Shown here piece by piece: positions 8,675 to 17,002 of a stretch of DNA of 34,986 bases (positions within the stretch are counted from its first letter, which is position 1; each line of letters begins with the position of its first letter). The DNA is from Rhodospirillaceae bacterium bin65 (GTDB lineage: Bacteria; Pseudomonadota; Alphaproteobacteria; Bin65), in NCBI GenBank assembly GCA_002238725.1, contig MPMX01000046.1, forward strand, positions 1-34,986, read 5' to 3'. Made by a program: the position numbers and the translations under genes. Below the pieces are notes generated by a model. The model had not been told where the DNA came from, made no database searches, and was given only the letters and a program-made list of their open reading frames with translations.

Positions 8675-9673
8675 CTACCTGTGTCCATATTTGCGCACCT
8701 CCCGCGGCGTCGCCTCGAAATGCGCCTTGAAGCGGCGGTTGAAGTAGGAAAGGTCGGAAAAGCCGTTGCGGTAGGCGATTTCGGCGATCGATGTCCGCGC
8801 ATGCTCCGGCGCGGCCAGATCCGCAGCCGTCCGTTCGAGCCGGCTCTGCAGGATGTAGCGGGAAAAGCTGTTGCCGGTCGTTTCGAAGAGCTTGTGGACA
8901 TAGCGCTTGCCGATGCCGAACCGCGCAGCGACCGCGCCGACCGAGAGTCCCGGATCGTGCAGCCGGCTCTCGACATATTCCAGGATGGCCGCCAACAGGG
9001 CCGGACGAAGCGTTTCGGGCGGAACATCCGGTTTGCGGTTCGCCGCACAGGCCTGCGCCGCCAGCCGGATCAGGCTCTCCATCATCATGCTGGCGTCGGC
9101 GGGATCGACGGCGCGGGCGCCTCGGTTGAGGGTGCGGGCGGTCGCCGCGATCAGCGGGCCGAGAAACGGATTGTCCGAGACCCGGCGGATACCGGGTATC
9201 TCCCGGTCGGCAAACGACTCTTCGACCAGGCAACGCGGCAGCCAGAAGGAGGCGACGCTCATATCGCGCCCGGCCGGGTGGAATATCCGGAAGGGCAGGT
9301 CGCTGCCGAACAGGGCGACCTGACCCGGCGCCAGCCGGACTGACCGGCTCTTCTGCTCGATGACGCATTCGGATTTGAGCTGGATATTCAGGAAAAAGCA
9401 CTGTTCGGCCGTCCGCCGGATCTGCGCCGGCGTCCGCCGCACATGGTGCGGCGTGCCGCGAACGCGGTTTACCGCGCCATCGGCCAGCGGCACCGATTCG
9501 ACGACGGCGTCGAACGGGCCCGAACGGTCGTGTTCCGGCGACAGATCCATAAAGGCTTCGCAAACTGCTTCGCGAAAATAGGAGAATCGTTCCGGCGCCT
9601 CGACATCCGAGGTGCGCCAGACTTCGTACCGCCTATTGCGCGCGCTGGATGCCTGTCCGGCCTCGCGGGTCAT
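8675..9673 (-). CDS. AraC family transcriptional regulator
   Basis: The 332-residue protein has an N-terminal AraC_binding_2-like sensor half (about residues 20-200, with VRLAPGQVALFGSDLPFRIFHPAG). A C-terminal double helix-turn-helix follows at about residues 230-330, in which SIAEIAYRNGFSDLSYFNRRFKAHFEATPREVRKY is the second HTH. The start is ATG 9673, preceded by GAGGGAA; the frame is open far upstream, but the extra sequence overlaps the divergent hydrolase and has no family features. It heads the FAD oxidoreductase-TRAP-SDR cluster and probably activates it in response to the transported compound, and may control itself through the palindrome at its start. Confidence 0.92.
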   Translation of the reverse strand: MTREAGQASSARNRRYEVWRTSDVEAPERFSYFREAVCEAFMDLSPEHDRSGPFDAVVESVPLADGAVNRVRGTPHHVRRTPAQIRRTAEQCFFLNIQLKSECVIEQKSRSVRLAPGQVALFGSDLPFRIFHPAGRDMSVASFWLPRCLVEESFADREIPGIRRVSDNPFLGPLIAATARTLNRGARAVDPADASMMMESLIRLAAQACAANRKPDVPPETLRPALLAAILEYVESRLHDPGLSVGAVAARFGIGKRYVHKLFETTGNSFSRYILQSRLERTAADLAAPEHARTSIAEIAYRNGFSDLSYFNRRFKAHFEATPREVRKYGHR

Positions 9674-9683
9674 GGAACGTTCC
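9674..9683. promoter_or_regulatory. Palindrome GGAACGTTCC abutting the AraC-gene start
   Basis: A perfect 10-bp dyad touches the start codon of the AraC regulator and overlaps its ribosome-binding region. Protein bound there, or an RNA hairpin, could block translation or transcription. No second copy was seen nearby, so the role is uncertain. Confidence 0.3.
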
Positions 9684-9847
9684 CTCGAGTCCCGTTGCGG
9701 TGCGCTGTGGCCCAAGAACCGGCCCGGCGCTCTTGTCAGGATAGGGCAGTGCGACGGTCGGGGCAATTCTGCCGTCACCGCAGGTACGGCGGTAGGGCCG
9801 GCGGCGCGCCCCCGCCGGCAGGCACTCGGGTATGAGGGAGCAGACCG

Positions 9848-10711
9848 ATGACCATCCACCGCAGACAGTTCATGCAGGGGGCGGGCGCGGCAGGCGCGCT
9901 GGCCACGGTTCCGGCAACCGTTCTGGCCGCCGACGCCGCCAAGCCCGCCGGGACACCGAAACAGGAGGCAAACATGACGACATTCGTGCTGATTCACGGC
10001 GCCTGGCACTATGGCGCGTTGTGGGAGGACGTAGCGAAGCCGCTGCGCAAGGCCGGACACGCGGTCCACACCCCGACCCTGGCCGGCAACGGGCCCGGCG
10101 ACGACATCGACCGGACCGTCGGGCACAGCGACGCCGTCAAGTCCGCCGTCAACTATGTCGTGGAAAACGACCTGAAGGATTTCGTGCTCCTCGGCCATTC
10201 CTACGGCGGCACGATCATTTCCCGGATGGCGGAGGAACTGCCGGACCGCATCCGCCGGCTGATTTACTGGAACGCCTTCGTGCTGAACGACGGCGAATCG
10301 ATCGAAGCGGTCAGCCCGCCGCATTACAAGCAGCTGATGGATGCAATCGCGGGATCCGGCGCATACGGCCCGAGCGCCGTGAAGCTGCCGTTCCCGGTGT
10401 GGCGCGAGGCGTTCATGAACGATGCGGACCTTGCGCTCGCCAAGAAGACTTACGAACTGACGACGCCGCATCCGCTGCGGACGCTGACCGACCGGGTGGC
10501 GCTGAAATCCTTCCACACACTGAAGGTGCCGCGCTCCTATATCAACTGCACGGAAGACATCGCCATGCCGCCGGGAGATTTCGCCTGGCATCCGCGGTTC
10601 ACGGCGCGTCTGGGCCTGTGCCGGCTGGTGCAGATGCCCGGCGGTCACGAGGCCTGCTTCACCAATCCGGAACTGCTCGCTGCCAAGATCGTCGAAGCCG
10701 GACGGGACTGA
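9848..10711 (+). CDS. Alpha/beta hydrolase with Tat-type leader
   Basis: The 287-residue protein starts with HRRQFMQGAGAAGAL, a twin-arginine leader with an AxA-like site near residue 28. The alpha/beta-hydrolase domain begins at residue 43: oxyanion strand VLIHGAWHYG, PTLAGNG, nucleophile elbow GHSYGG (Ser118), and catalytic His267 in MPGGHEACF; the acid is likely in the CTEDIAMPP stretch. It resembles the methylesterase/hydroxynitrile-lyase-like branch. Two starts look usable. The ATG at 9848 has GAGGGAG upstream and gives the exported form. The ATG at 9974 has a perfect AGGAGG five bases upstream and gives a leaderless cytosolic form beginning exactly at the catalytic domain. It is divergent from the AraC cluster. 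The substrate is unknown. Confidence 0.88.
   Translation: MTIHRRQFMQGAGAAGALATVPATVLAADAAKPAGTPKQEANMTTFVLIHGAWHYGALWEDVAKPLRKAGHAVHTPTLAGNGPGDDIDRTVGHSDAVKSAVNYVVENDLKDFVLLGHSYGGTIISRMAEELPDRIRRLIYWNAFVLNDGESIEAVSPPHYKQLMDAIAGSGAYGPSAVKLPFPVWREAFMNDADLALAKKTYELTTPHPLRTLTDRVALKSFHTLKVPRSYINCTEDIAMPPGDFAWHPRFTARLGLCRLVQMPGGHEACFTNPELLAAKIVEAGRD
9963..9976 (+). promoter_or_regulatory. Internal Shine-Dalgarno and ATG inside the hydrolase gene
   Basis: AGGAGG at 9963-9968 lies five bases before an in-frame ATG at 9974-9976 (codon 43). It is a stronger site than the one serving the first start. It falls exactly at the boundary between the Tat leader with its linker and the enzyme domain. Confidence 0.5.
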
Positions 10712-10748
10712 GCCGGTCTCCCGCGCCGTTTAGCCGCCGCGGTACAGA

Positions 10749-10777
10749 TTGACAGGCGCGCCGCCGACGCCTACCTC
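10749..10777 (+). promoter_or_regulatory. Candidate rpsD promoter
   Basis: An exact TTGACA (10749-10754) is followed after 17 bp by TACCTC (10772-10777), a poor -10 box. Transcription would begin near 10784 and give a leader of about 138 nt that includes the palindromes at 10829-10857. Confidence 0.35.
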
Positions 10778-10828
10778 CGCGCTTCGACCCTGCTGACGCG
10801 GGCGCCGGACTTCGTTTCCGGCCGCCAC

Positions 10829-10857
10829 GGGCCTTCCGCGGAAGGCCCTGCGCAGGG
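10829..10857. repeat. Two adjoining perfect palindromes in the rpsD leader
   Basis: GGGCCTTCCGCGGAAGGCCC (10829-10848) is a perfect 20-bp palindrome and shares its last three bases with a second perfect one, CCCTGCGCAGGG (10846-10857). As RNA the first gives an eight-pair stem with a CGCG loop. There is no T-run, so it is not a standard terminator. It may be a leader control structure or a dispersed intergenic palindrome. Confidence 0.5.
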
Positions 10858-10921
10858 TGAGACAACAACATCGGTGCGGGCCGGTCTGCCGACCGCCGCC
10901 GCCGGGACATGGAGCATAGCG

Positions 10922-11539
10922 ATGAGCAAGCGCCTCTCCTCCAAGGAGAAGATTTCGCGCCGCTTGGGCGTCAACCTGTGGGGCCGCCCGAAAAGCCCGT
11001 ACAACAAGCGCGAATACGGCCCCGGCCAGCACGGCCAGTCGCGCCGCCGCAAGCTGTCGGATTTCGGCGTCCAGCTTCAGGCCAAGCAGAAGCTGAAGGG
11101 CTATTACGGCAATATCGGCGAAAAACAGTTCCGCCGCTATTACGACGATGCGGTGCGCCGCCGCGGCGATACTGGCGAGAACCTGGTCGAACTGCTCGAG
11201 CGCCGGCTCGACGCCACCGTCTATCGCATGAAATTCGTGCCGACCGTGTTCGCCGCCCGCCAGTTCATCAACCACGGCCATATCCTGGTGAACGGCAAGA
11301 AGGTGAACGTTCCGTCCTACATGGTGAAGGACGGCGACATTGTCGAAATCAAGCAAAAATCCCGCGAGTTACCGCTGGTCCTGGACGCCCAGGAACAGGT
11401 CGAGCGCGACGTGCCGGAATACCTGACCGTCGATTTCGAAAAGATGCGCGGCCAGTTCGTGCGCGGCCCGGGCCTGGCGGACATACCCTATCCGGTCCAG
11501 ATGGAACCGAACCTGGTGATCGAGTTCTACTCGCGTTAG
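10922..11539 (+). CDS. rpsD: 30S ribosomal protein S4
   Basis: The 205-residue protein is a clear S4. It starts [21 protein letters not shown], continues with [13 protein letters not shown] and [20 protein letters not shown], and has the S4 RNA-binding domain at about residues 95-160 ([32 protein letters not shown]). S4 binds 16S rRNA early in small-subunit assembly and can repress its own synthesis. The start at 10922 has GGAG seven bases upstream; an earlier in-frame start at 10874 only adds residues with no S4 similarity. No zinc-binding cysteines are present, so this is the cysteine-free form. It stands alone with its own terminator at 11565, rather than inside the alpha operon as in enterics. 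Confidence 0.98.
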   Translation: MSKRLSSKEKISRRLGVNLWGRPKSPYNKREYGPGQHGQSRRRKLSDFGVQLQAKQKLKGYYGNIGEKQFRRYYDDAVRRRGDTGENLVELLERRLDATVYRMKFVPTVFAARQFINHGHILVNGKKVNVPSYMVKDGDIVEIKQKSRELPLVLDAQEQVERDVPEYLTVDFEKMRGQFVRGPGLADIPYPVQMEPNLVIEFYSR

Positions 11540-11564
11540 CGCGCCGGCCGGTTGCGACGACGAG

Positions 11565-11588
11565 AGGCGGCCTCCGGGCTGCCTTTTT
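11565..11588 (+). terminator. Rho-independent terminator of rpsD
   Basis: An eight-pair stem (AGGCGGCC at 11565-11572 with GGCTGCCT at 11577-11584, one G-T pair) around a TCCG loop is followed by TTTTT (11584-11588). It lies 26 bp after the rpsD stop, between the convergent rpsD and rsmA genes. Confidence 0.85.
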
Positions 11589-11634
11589 GCGTCACAGCGC
11601 GCGCCGCCGCGCACTGGCGAACCATTCACCCGTC

Positions 11635-12501
11635 TTACCCTGCGGCCGATCGGGCGATGGCGCAGAATTGTTCGACCGTCAGGGTTTCGCCCCGGGCAGT
11701 CGGGTCGATATCGAGCGTCTCCAGCATTGCCGCGGGCTCGGCAAACAGCGGCTTCAAACTCTGGCGCAGCATCTTGCGGCGCTGGCCGAACGCGGCCGCC
11801 GTCACCCGTTCCAGAGCCTCGCGTCCGGCGGGCGCAAGCGGCGCGGGACGCGGCCGCAGGGATACAACCGACGAGGCCACTTTCGGCGGCGGCGTGAAGG
11901 CGGCGGCCGGCAGGTCGAACAGGCGCACGATTTCGCACAGCCACCGGGTGAGCACCGAGAGCCGGCCGTAGGCCTTCGAGCCCGGTTGCGCAGTCAGCCG
12001 GTCGGCCACCTCGCGCTGGAACATCAGGACCATGCGCTCGATGTCTGCCGGGTCGTGCAGCCAGCGGATCAGCAGCGGCGTGCCGATATTGTAGGGCAGG
12101 TTGCTGACGATCCGGTACGGCGGCGGCAACCCGCGCCCGCGGGCAGCCGATTGCAGGTCCAATTCCAGCGCATCGGCCGCAACGGAGACCAGCCGGCCAC
12201 CGGCCAGCGAGCCGAGTTCGGCAAGGGCGTCGAGCGCCCGGGCATCCACTTCGACCGCGAGGACGCGCGCACCCGCGCGCAGCAGCGAGCGGGTCAGGCC
12301 ACCGGGACCGGAGCCGACCTCGATCACGGTGCCGCGAGAGAGGTCTGCTTCGCCCGGCTCACGCGCCGCACGGGCGATGCGGTCGGTCAGGTTGGCATCG
12401 AGCAGGAAATGCTGGCCCAGGTCCTTGCGGGCGGCGAGGCCGTGACGGCGGATTACCTCGCGCAGCGGCGGCAGGCCGGCCAGGGCCGCCGGATCCGGCA
12501 C
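11635..12501 (-). CDS. rsmA: 16S rRNA (adenine1518-N6/adenine1519-N6)-dimethyltransferase
   Basis: The 288-residue protein shows the RsmA/KsgA signature: KDLGQHFLLDANLTDRIARAA (about residues 26-46), the SAM-binding loop IEVGSGPGGLT (60-70), and the catalytic NLPY at 134-137. The C-terminal KsgA subdomain includes FTPPPKVASSVV and FGQRRKMLRQSL. It dimethylates two adjacent adenines in the 3' hairpin of 16S rRNA during late 30S assembly. It starts at GTG 12501, six bases after the pdxA stop at 12508, and follows the common order surA-pdxA-rsmA. It is the last gene of the minus-strand lpt run and converges on rpsD. Confidence 0.96.
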   Translation of the reverse strand: MPDPAALAGLPPLREVIRRHGLAARKDLGQHFLLDANLTDRIARAAREPGEADLSRGTVIEVGSGPGGLTRSLLRAGARVLAVEVDARALDALAELGSLAGGRLVSVAADALELDLQSAARGRGLPPPYRIVSNLPYNIGTPLLIRWLHDPADIERMVLMFQREVADRLTAQPGSKAYGRLSVLTRWLCEIVRLFDLPAAAFTPPPKVASSVVSLRPRPAPLAPAGREALERVTAAAFGQRRKMLRQSLKPLFAEPAAMLETLDIDPTARGETLTVEQFCAIARSAAG

Positions 12502-12507
12502 GTCCGG

Positions 12508-13699
12508 TCAGCCGCCGGCCGGGCCCGCCGCCGCCCGGCGCTGCGCCATGTCTGCAGCCGTCTGCAGGGCGGCAACCAGGCCCGACGGGGCGGCGGGGCC
12601 CGGTGCGGGGGGGGCCGGCGGCGGGGCCCGCCGCGGCCCGGCGCTGCGCCATGTCTGCAGCCGTCTGCAGGGCGGCAACCAGGCTCGACGGGCTGGCGCG
12701 CCCGGTGCCGGCGATGTCGAGCGCCGTGCCGTGGTCGGGCGAGGTCCGGACCCACGGCAATCCCAGGGTAACATTGACCCCGCGCTGGACATCGAGGGTC
12801 TTGAGCGGGATCAAGCCCTGGTCGTGGTACATGCAGACGGCGGCATCGTAGGCCGCCCGCGCCGCCTCGTGGAACAGGGTATCGGCCGGGTAAGGGCCGG
12901 AGGCGTCGATGCCGGCCTCCCGCAGCGCGGCGACCGCGGGTGCGATAATCGTATTCTCCTCGCCGCCCAGTGCACCGGCCTCGCCGGCATGGGGGTTGAG
13001 GCCGGCAAAGGCGAGCCGCGGTGCGGCGATCCCGAAATCCCGGCGCAACGCCTCGGCCGTGATCCGCCCGGCGGCCTCGACATTTCCGACGGTAAGACTG
13101 GCCGCGACCTGCGCCAGCGGAATATGCACGGTCACCAGACTGACCCGGAGCCGGGAACACGCGAGCATCATCGCGACAGGTGCGCCTCCGGCGCAATGCT
13201 GCAGATATTCGGTATGGCCCGGAAACCCGAACCCGGCCGCCATCAGGGGCGCTTTCTGAATCGGGTTGGTCACCATCGCCCAGGCAAGACCCCGGCGCAC
13301 CAGATCGATCGCCGTATCGATGCTTTCGATCACGGCTGCGGCGGATTTCGGATCGGGGCGCCCGGTCTCGGCGCAGACGGCGGCCCGGAGCGGCAGGACC
13401 GGCAAGCCATCGCCGAAAGCCGCACTGGCCTCGTCGGCGCCGGCGATCGGGACCACCGGCGCGTCGCAACCGGGCAGGTTTGCGAGCGCGCGCAGGCGGT
13501 CCGGCGAATCGATGGCGAAAAAGGCCGGCGGCGCCGCACTGCCAGCCGCGGCCCGGCCGGCCCGCCAGGCTTTCAGGGCGATCTCGCCGCCGATGCCGGC
13601 AGGTTCGCCCATGGTCAGCGCCAGCACCCGGCCGGATTTGCGCGCGTCCTGTCTGTGACGGTCGGAAGCGGGGATTGCGGGAGCCGGCGCCGGAGACAC
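12508..13699 (-). CDS. pdxA: 4-hydroxythreonine-4-phosphate dehydrogenase; 3' end carries a tandem repeat and a frameshift
   Basis: The core is a complete PdxA: ALTMGEPAGIGGEIALKAW, FPGHTEYLQ, LNPHAGEAGALGGEEN, and YHDQGLIPLK with the metal-binding histidines. The enzyme oxidises and decarboxylates 4-phosphohydroxy-threonine in pyridoxal phosphate synthesis. The start is probably GTG 13699, eight bases after the surA stop; GTG 13627, two codons before ALTMG, is the alternative. Near the C-terminus a 34-residue unit, TGRASPSSLVAALQ to GPPR, is repeated. As sequenced, one extra base at about 12595-12598 throws the second copy out of frame, and the frame then runs through the start of rsmA to 12359. 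Removing that base gives TGPAAPSGLVAALQ and a TGA at 12508, six bases before rsmA. The extra base is either a sequencing error or a real tail frameshift; the catalytic core is unaffected. Confidence 0.88.
12511..12708. repeat. Tandem duplication of about 102 bp in the pdxA 3' end
   Basis: Copy A (12511-12606) and copy B (12614-12708) are nearly identical over the central block, for example CTGCGCCATGTCTGCAGCCG at 12541 and 12644. The offset is 103 bp on the left side and 102 bp on the right, so copy A has one extra base, best placed in the G run at 12595-12598. A run of eight G (12607-12614) lies at the junction. Without the extra base the unit is exactly 34 codons. Confidence 0.9.
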
Positions 13700-13707
13700 G
13701 GCAGGGG

Positions 13708-14673
13708 TCAGATCCGAATATCGATTATGGCGGCACGGCGCAGGTCGCGCAGATACTGCCGCGCCCGGACGCCGACTTTCCGATCGAAAAGACTGTCCCG
13801 AACCTCCTTGCGGGTCGGCGGCTTGCCGGCGCCGTAGGGACGCTTGGACACCAGGGCGAGCAGGTAAAAGCCGGAGGCGGTCCGCACAGGACCGATGACC
13901 TGGCCGGGTTTCACCCGCTTGATGGCGGCATCCAGCTCCGGCGGCAGCTGCCCTTCGAAGACGAAGCCCATATCGCCGCCGCCGCTCGCCGTGCTGGCCT
14001 GGGAAAACTGCCGCGCCAGGCTGCCGAAGTTGGCGCCGCGCCGGATTTGTGCGATCAGCCGCCGGGTGGTGCGCAGGGCGCTGCCGCCGCTGTCGCGGTC
14101 CAGTGGAATGTAAATTTCCAGGATTCGGTATACCAACCGGTCCTTGTTGGCGTCGAGTTGCGCAATCGCTTCGTCGACCTCCGGCTCGGAAATCCGGATG
14201 CGGGAGGCGATCAGCCGGCGGACAACCTTCGTCCAGGCGATCGACGCCTTGACCTGATCGATGATCGCGATCGGGTTCACGTTGCGTCGGCGCAGAATCT
14301 TGAGCAGCTGGCCGCTCGGCATCCCGTTGCGTTTTTCGATTCCCGCCAACGCCTCCGCGATCTCCCGGTCGCTGACCGAAATGCCGAGCCGCGTGGCTTC
14401 GCGCAGTTGGACGGCTTCGACGATCAATTGGTTGAGAATCTGGGATCGCAGTTTCTTCCGTGTGTCGGCGGAATCCGGAATTCCCGCCGAGATGAAGACG
14501 AGCCCCAGGCGCGATTCGACATCGAGCACGGTGATCGCCTTGTTGTTGGCAACGGCGGCTATGCGGGCAGCGTCGGCAGATTGGGCCGTCACGGCGCTTT
14601 CGTCCGCCGTCACCGCCATCATCCCTGCGGCCAGCGACGCCGCGAGCCAGGCCGATTTGACCGCACGAATCAT
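13708..14673 (-). CDS. surA: Periplasmic chaperone / peptidyl-prolyl isomerase SurA
   Basis: The 321-residue protein has a signal peptide (MIRAVKSAWLAASLAAG), a SurA N-terminal chaperone domain (about residues 45-160, with LRSQILNQLIVEAVQL) and one parvulin domain at about residues 175-280 (GGGDMGFVFEGQLPPELDAAI, GQVIGPVRTASGFYLLAL). E. coli SurA has two parvulin domains; a single one is common in alphaproteobacteria. It escorts outer-membrane proteins, including LptD, through the periplasm. ATG 14673 is preferred over an upstream start at 14718, because GGGAG lies nine bases before it and the signal peptide starts there. It lies between lptD and pdxA, about 130 bp after lptD. Confidence 0.93.
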   Translation of the reverse strand: MIRAVKSAWLAASLAAGMMAVTADESAVTAQSADAARIAAVANNKAITVLDVESRLGLVFISAGIPDSADTRKKLRSQILNQLIVEAVQLREATRLGISVSDREIAEALAGIEKRNGMPSGQLLKILRRRNVNPIAIIDQVKASIAWTKVVRRLIASRIRISEPEVDEAIAQLDANKDRLVYRILEIYIPLDRDSGGSALRTTRRLIAQIRRGANFGSLARQFSQASTASGGGDMGFVFEGQLPPELDAAIKRVKPGQVIGPVRTASGFYLLALVSKRPYGAGKPPTRKEVRDSLFDRKVGVRARQYLRDLRRAAIIDIRI

Positions 14674-14806
14674 CAAAATGCGCTCCCAGTCCGGTTTCGA
14701 AATGCCTTGGCAGTTCACGGATATAGGCCGCGGCGGCGGGCGATATCAACAGGCGACCCGGCGACACTGTCGCGCGTCCCGGCGGGCCGGCGCTGCGAAT
14801 GCCGCG

Positions 14807-17002
14807 CTAGTCGCCGAACTGTCCCAGATGTTTCAGGCCCAGTTGGAACAGAAAATTGGTCGATGGCCGGATATCGCGGTCCTTCGTGAAGTCCTGGCTG
14901 ACCGCGACCCGCAGCGAGCAACATTCGTTCTTGAACTGGCCGCCGACCTGCCAGTTCAGATTGCCGGCGGCCTCGACCAAATTCCACCGGCCACCGCCGA
15001 ATATCGACCATCGCTTCGTCACCCGGGATCGTGCGGTGAAAGCCAACTCTTCGCGCGACGGCAAGTCACCCGTCTTGTTGCGGCTCCCGAACAGCAGATA
15101 GCCGAGCGAGCCGTTTAGCGCCGGAGCCCCTGCGAACAGGGTCACTTCGTTGCGTTGCGCCCGTAAATCGGCGGGGTTCAGGCGGAACCGGTATACCAGA
15201 TCGAGATATTCTCCCGGATTGATCCGCAGCCGGCCGACCAGATCGGAATGCGACCTGCCCAGACCCGGGTTCCGTTCGAAGTCCCGGCCCCCGGCCAATT
15301 GCAGGCTCTGGCCGAGAAACAGTTCGGATTGGCCGCCCCGGTTGCCGAGGAAGGCTGCATTGACGCCGTAGACGAAGCGGGAGCCTTCGTCGACCCGATC
15401 GCGGCCCGGATAGCGGTTTGCCGAGAACAGGTTTGCATCGTCCAACTCGACGTCGATGCTGTCTTCGTTCGGGATTTTCGAGTCATTCAGCCTCGACGTC
15501 GTACCGATCAGGGCCGCGCGCGGTTCGACAATCATCCGGACGTTGCCGAGTTCGCGGACCAGCGGGTATTGCATTTCCAGTTCGGCAACCGGATGAACGC
15601 GGCCGGCGAAGCCATTGTATCGCGCTTCTGCGGACCTGGCGACCTCCGCCACATAATAGCCGTCGGCAAACAGGTCGAGTTTACCCACGAACTTCAGGCC
15701 GGTCGGCTTGTGGATATGCGGTACGCGCCAGCCCAGATTGATGCTGCTCCGGTAGCTGTCCGTGCCCTCCCACCGGGTCAGGCTGGCTGTCGAAAAGCGG
15801 AAATGCCAGCGGCCGAGCCGCCTGTCGGGCGCCCCGTAACGCTCATGCTCGATATATGGCGCGACCAGAGGCGTCGTGCGGTAGCTGTCGTCGAACCGCA
15901 GGCCCTGGAAGTGATGCAATCGGAAAACCGTGTAATCGCGGCCGTGAAAACCTTCGAGCCAGGCCGAGGTCTCGAGGCTGTCGGTTCTGGAGATTTCGAA
16001 CCGGCGCAGATAGGTGTCGTCCGCCGCCCAGTTGCCGTTGACGCCGATGCGCCAGAATCTGTCGAGGTCGTATCGAAACTTGCCGAAAAAGTGGCCGCGC
16101 GATCGGTCGCCGAAAACGGGCCGGATTTCGGGATTGGGGTGACTCGTCGAGGAATAGCTGCCGCTGAGGACCAACGCGCCCTTTTCGAGCCGCTCCCGGT
16201 ACTCGGCGAACAGCACGGGGTTTTCCAAGGTCGCGATCATGGGCGTCAGGGTGGCATCCCGGTCGCGGCCGATGCGCCAGTAATAGGGTGCCCTGATCCA
16301 AGCGCCGAGTTGCCTGCCGCTGCCGAAGGTGGGCGCAAGGAATCCGCTGCGCCGCTTCACCGTCGGGTCGGGATGGGACAGATAGGGCGTGTAGATCACC
16401 GGCAGCCCGTAGAATTCGAGCCAAGCGTCGCGATATTCGATATCGCGGGTTTTCCGGTCATGGATTACCCGGTGGGCCCTGACGCGCCACAGGGGCGGCC
16501 TGGTCGGATCCTCCTCGCACAGCTTGCAGGGCGAGAAGACGACCTTGGCCATCTCCGTCCGGCTGCCGCCGCTGCGCCTTGCGCCATTGGCGGCGAAGCG
16601 GGTGCCGTCCGGGAACAGCATCCGGAAGCGCTCGACCAGCCCGTCGCGCAAATCCTCCGACAATTCGACCCGGTCGCTGAACACCGTTTCGCCGCCCGGC
16701 TCGGCGATTGAGACGTTGCCCTGCGCCGTGACCCGCCGGGCGCGCTGGTCGTAGACGACCCTGTCGGCGCGGACGGTCCTGTCGCCCTGGGTAACCTGAA
16801 CGTTGCCCTCGGCGACGATCCGTCCCCGCTGCTCGTCGTGGCGCAGGCTGTCGGCGGTGATAACAACCGGCGATTTTTCTAGCTTTGCGCCCTGCCCGAG
16901 AACGCCGGGCGGTCCTCCGGTAGACAACGCCAGGGCCAGCAGGAACACCAGCCCGATCTTTTTCAGGAACAGCGAGGCGCTTTGAGGTGCGGTGCTAACC
17001 AT
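14807..17002 (-). CDS. lptD: LPS-assembly protein LptD
   Basis: The 731-residue outer-membrane protein has a signal peptide, an N-terminal LptA-like jellyroll at about residues 45-150 (ITADSLRHDEQRGRIVAEGNV, VTAQGNVSIAEP), and a long C-terminal beta-barrel with alternating aromatic strands. Four cysteines sit where the E. coli disulfide pattern needs them: Cys159 and Cys162 (SPCKLCEED) and the adjacent pair Cys694-Cys695 (NECCSL). With the lipoprotein LptE, not seen here, it inserts LPS into the outer leaflet. Its ATG at 17002 overlaps the lptG stop by eight bases, pointing to translational coupling. The next gene encodes SurA, which helps fold it. Confidence 0.95.
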   Translation of the reverse strand: MVSTAPQSASLFLKKIGLVFLLALALSTGGPPGVLGQGAKLEKSPVVITADSLRHDEQRGRIVAEGNVQVTQGDRTVRADRVVYDQRARRVTAQGNVSIAEPGGETVFSDRVELSEDLRDGLVERFRMLFPDGTRFAANGARRSGGSRTEMAKVVFSPCKLCEEDPTRPPLWRVRAHRVIHDRKTRDIEYRDAWLEFYGLPVIYTPYLSHPDPTVKRRSGFLAPTFGSGRQLGAWIRAPYYWRIGRDRDATLTPMIATLENPVLFAEYRERLEKGALVLSGSYSSTSHPNPEIRPVFGDRSRGHFFGKFRYDLDRFWRIGVNGNWAADDTYLRRFEISRTDSLETSAWLEGFHGRDYTVFRLHHFQGLRFDDSYRTTPLVAPYIEHERYGAPDRRLGRWHFRFSTASLTRWEGTDSYRSSINLGWRVPHIHKPTGLKFVGKLDLFADGYYVAEVARSAEARYNGFAGRVHPVAELEMQYPLVRELGNVRMIVEPRAALIGTTSRLNDSKIPNEDSIDVELDDANLFSANRYPGRDRVDEGSRFVYGVNAAFLGNRGGQSELFLGQSLQLAGGRDFERNPGLGRSHSDLVGRLRINPGEYLDLVYRFRLNPADLRAQRNEVTLFAGAPALNGSLGYLLFGSRNKTGDLPSREELAFTARSRVTKRWSIFGGGRWNLVEAAGNLNWQVGGQFKNECCSLRVAVSQDFTKDRDIRPSTNFLFQLGLKHLGQFGD

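Noticed and set aside
7350..9563. 737-residue minus-strand frame across the FAD oxidoreductase and AraC genes
   Set aside because: Two recognised proteins occupy the same strand in other frames with full motifs; this one has none.
12607..12614. The run of eight G as the site of the pdxA frame break
   Set aside because: The 102-bp offset still holds on the right side of copy A, beyond the run, and changes to 103 only inside copy A. The extra base is therefore placed at about 12595-12598, although the G run could also vary.
12359..14767. Single 802-residue minus-strand frame spanning parts of surA, pdxA and rsmA
   Set aside because: Only the middle encodes PdxA. The ends are out-of-frame readings of surA and rsmA, kept open by high GC content and the frame break in pdxA.
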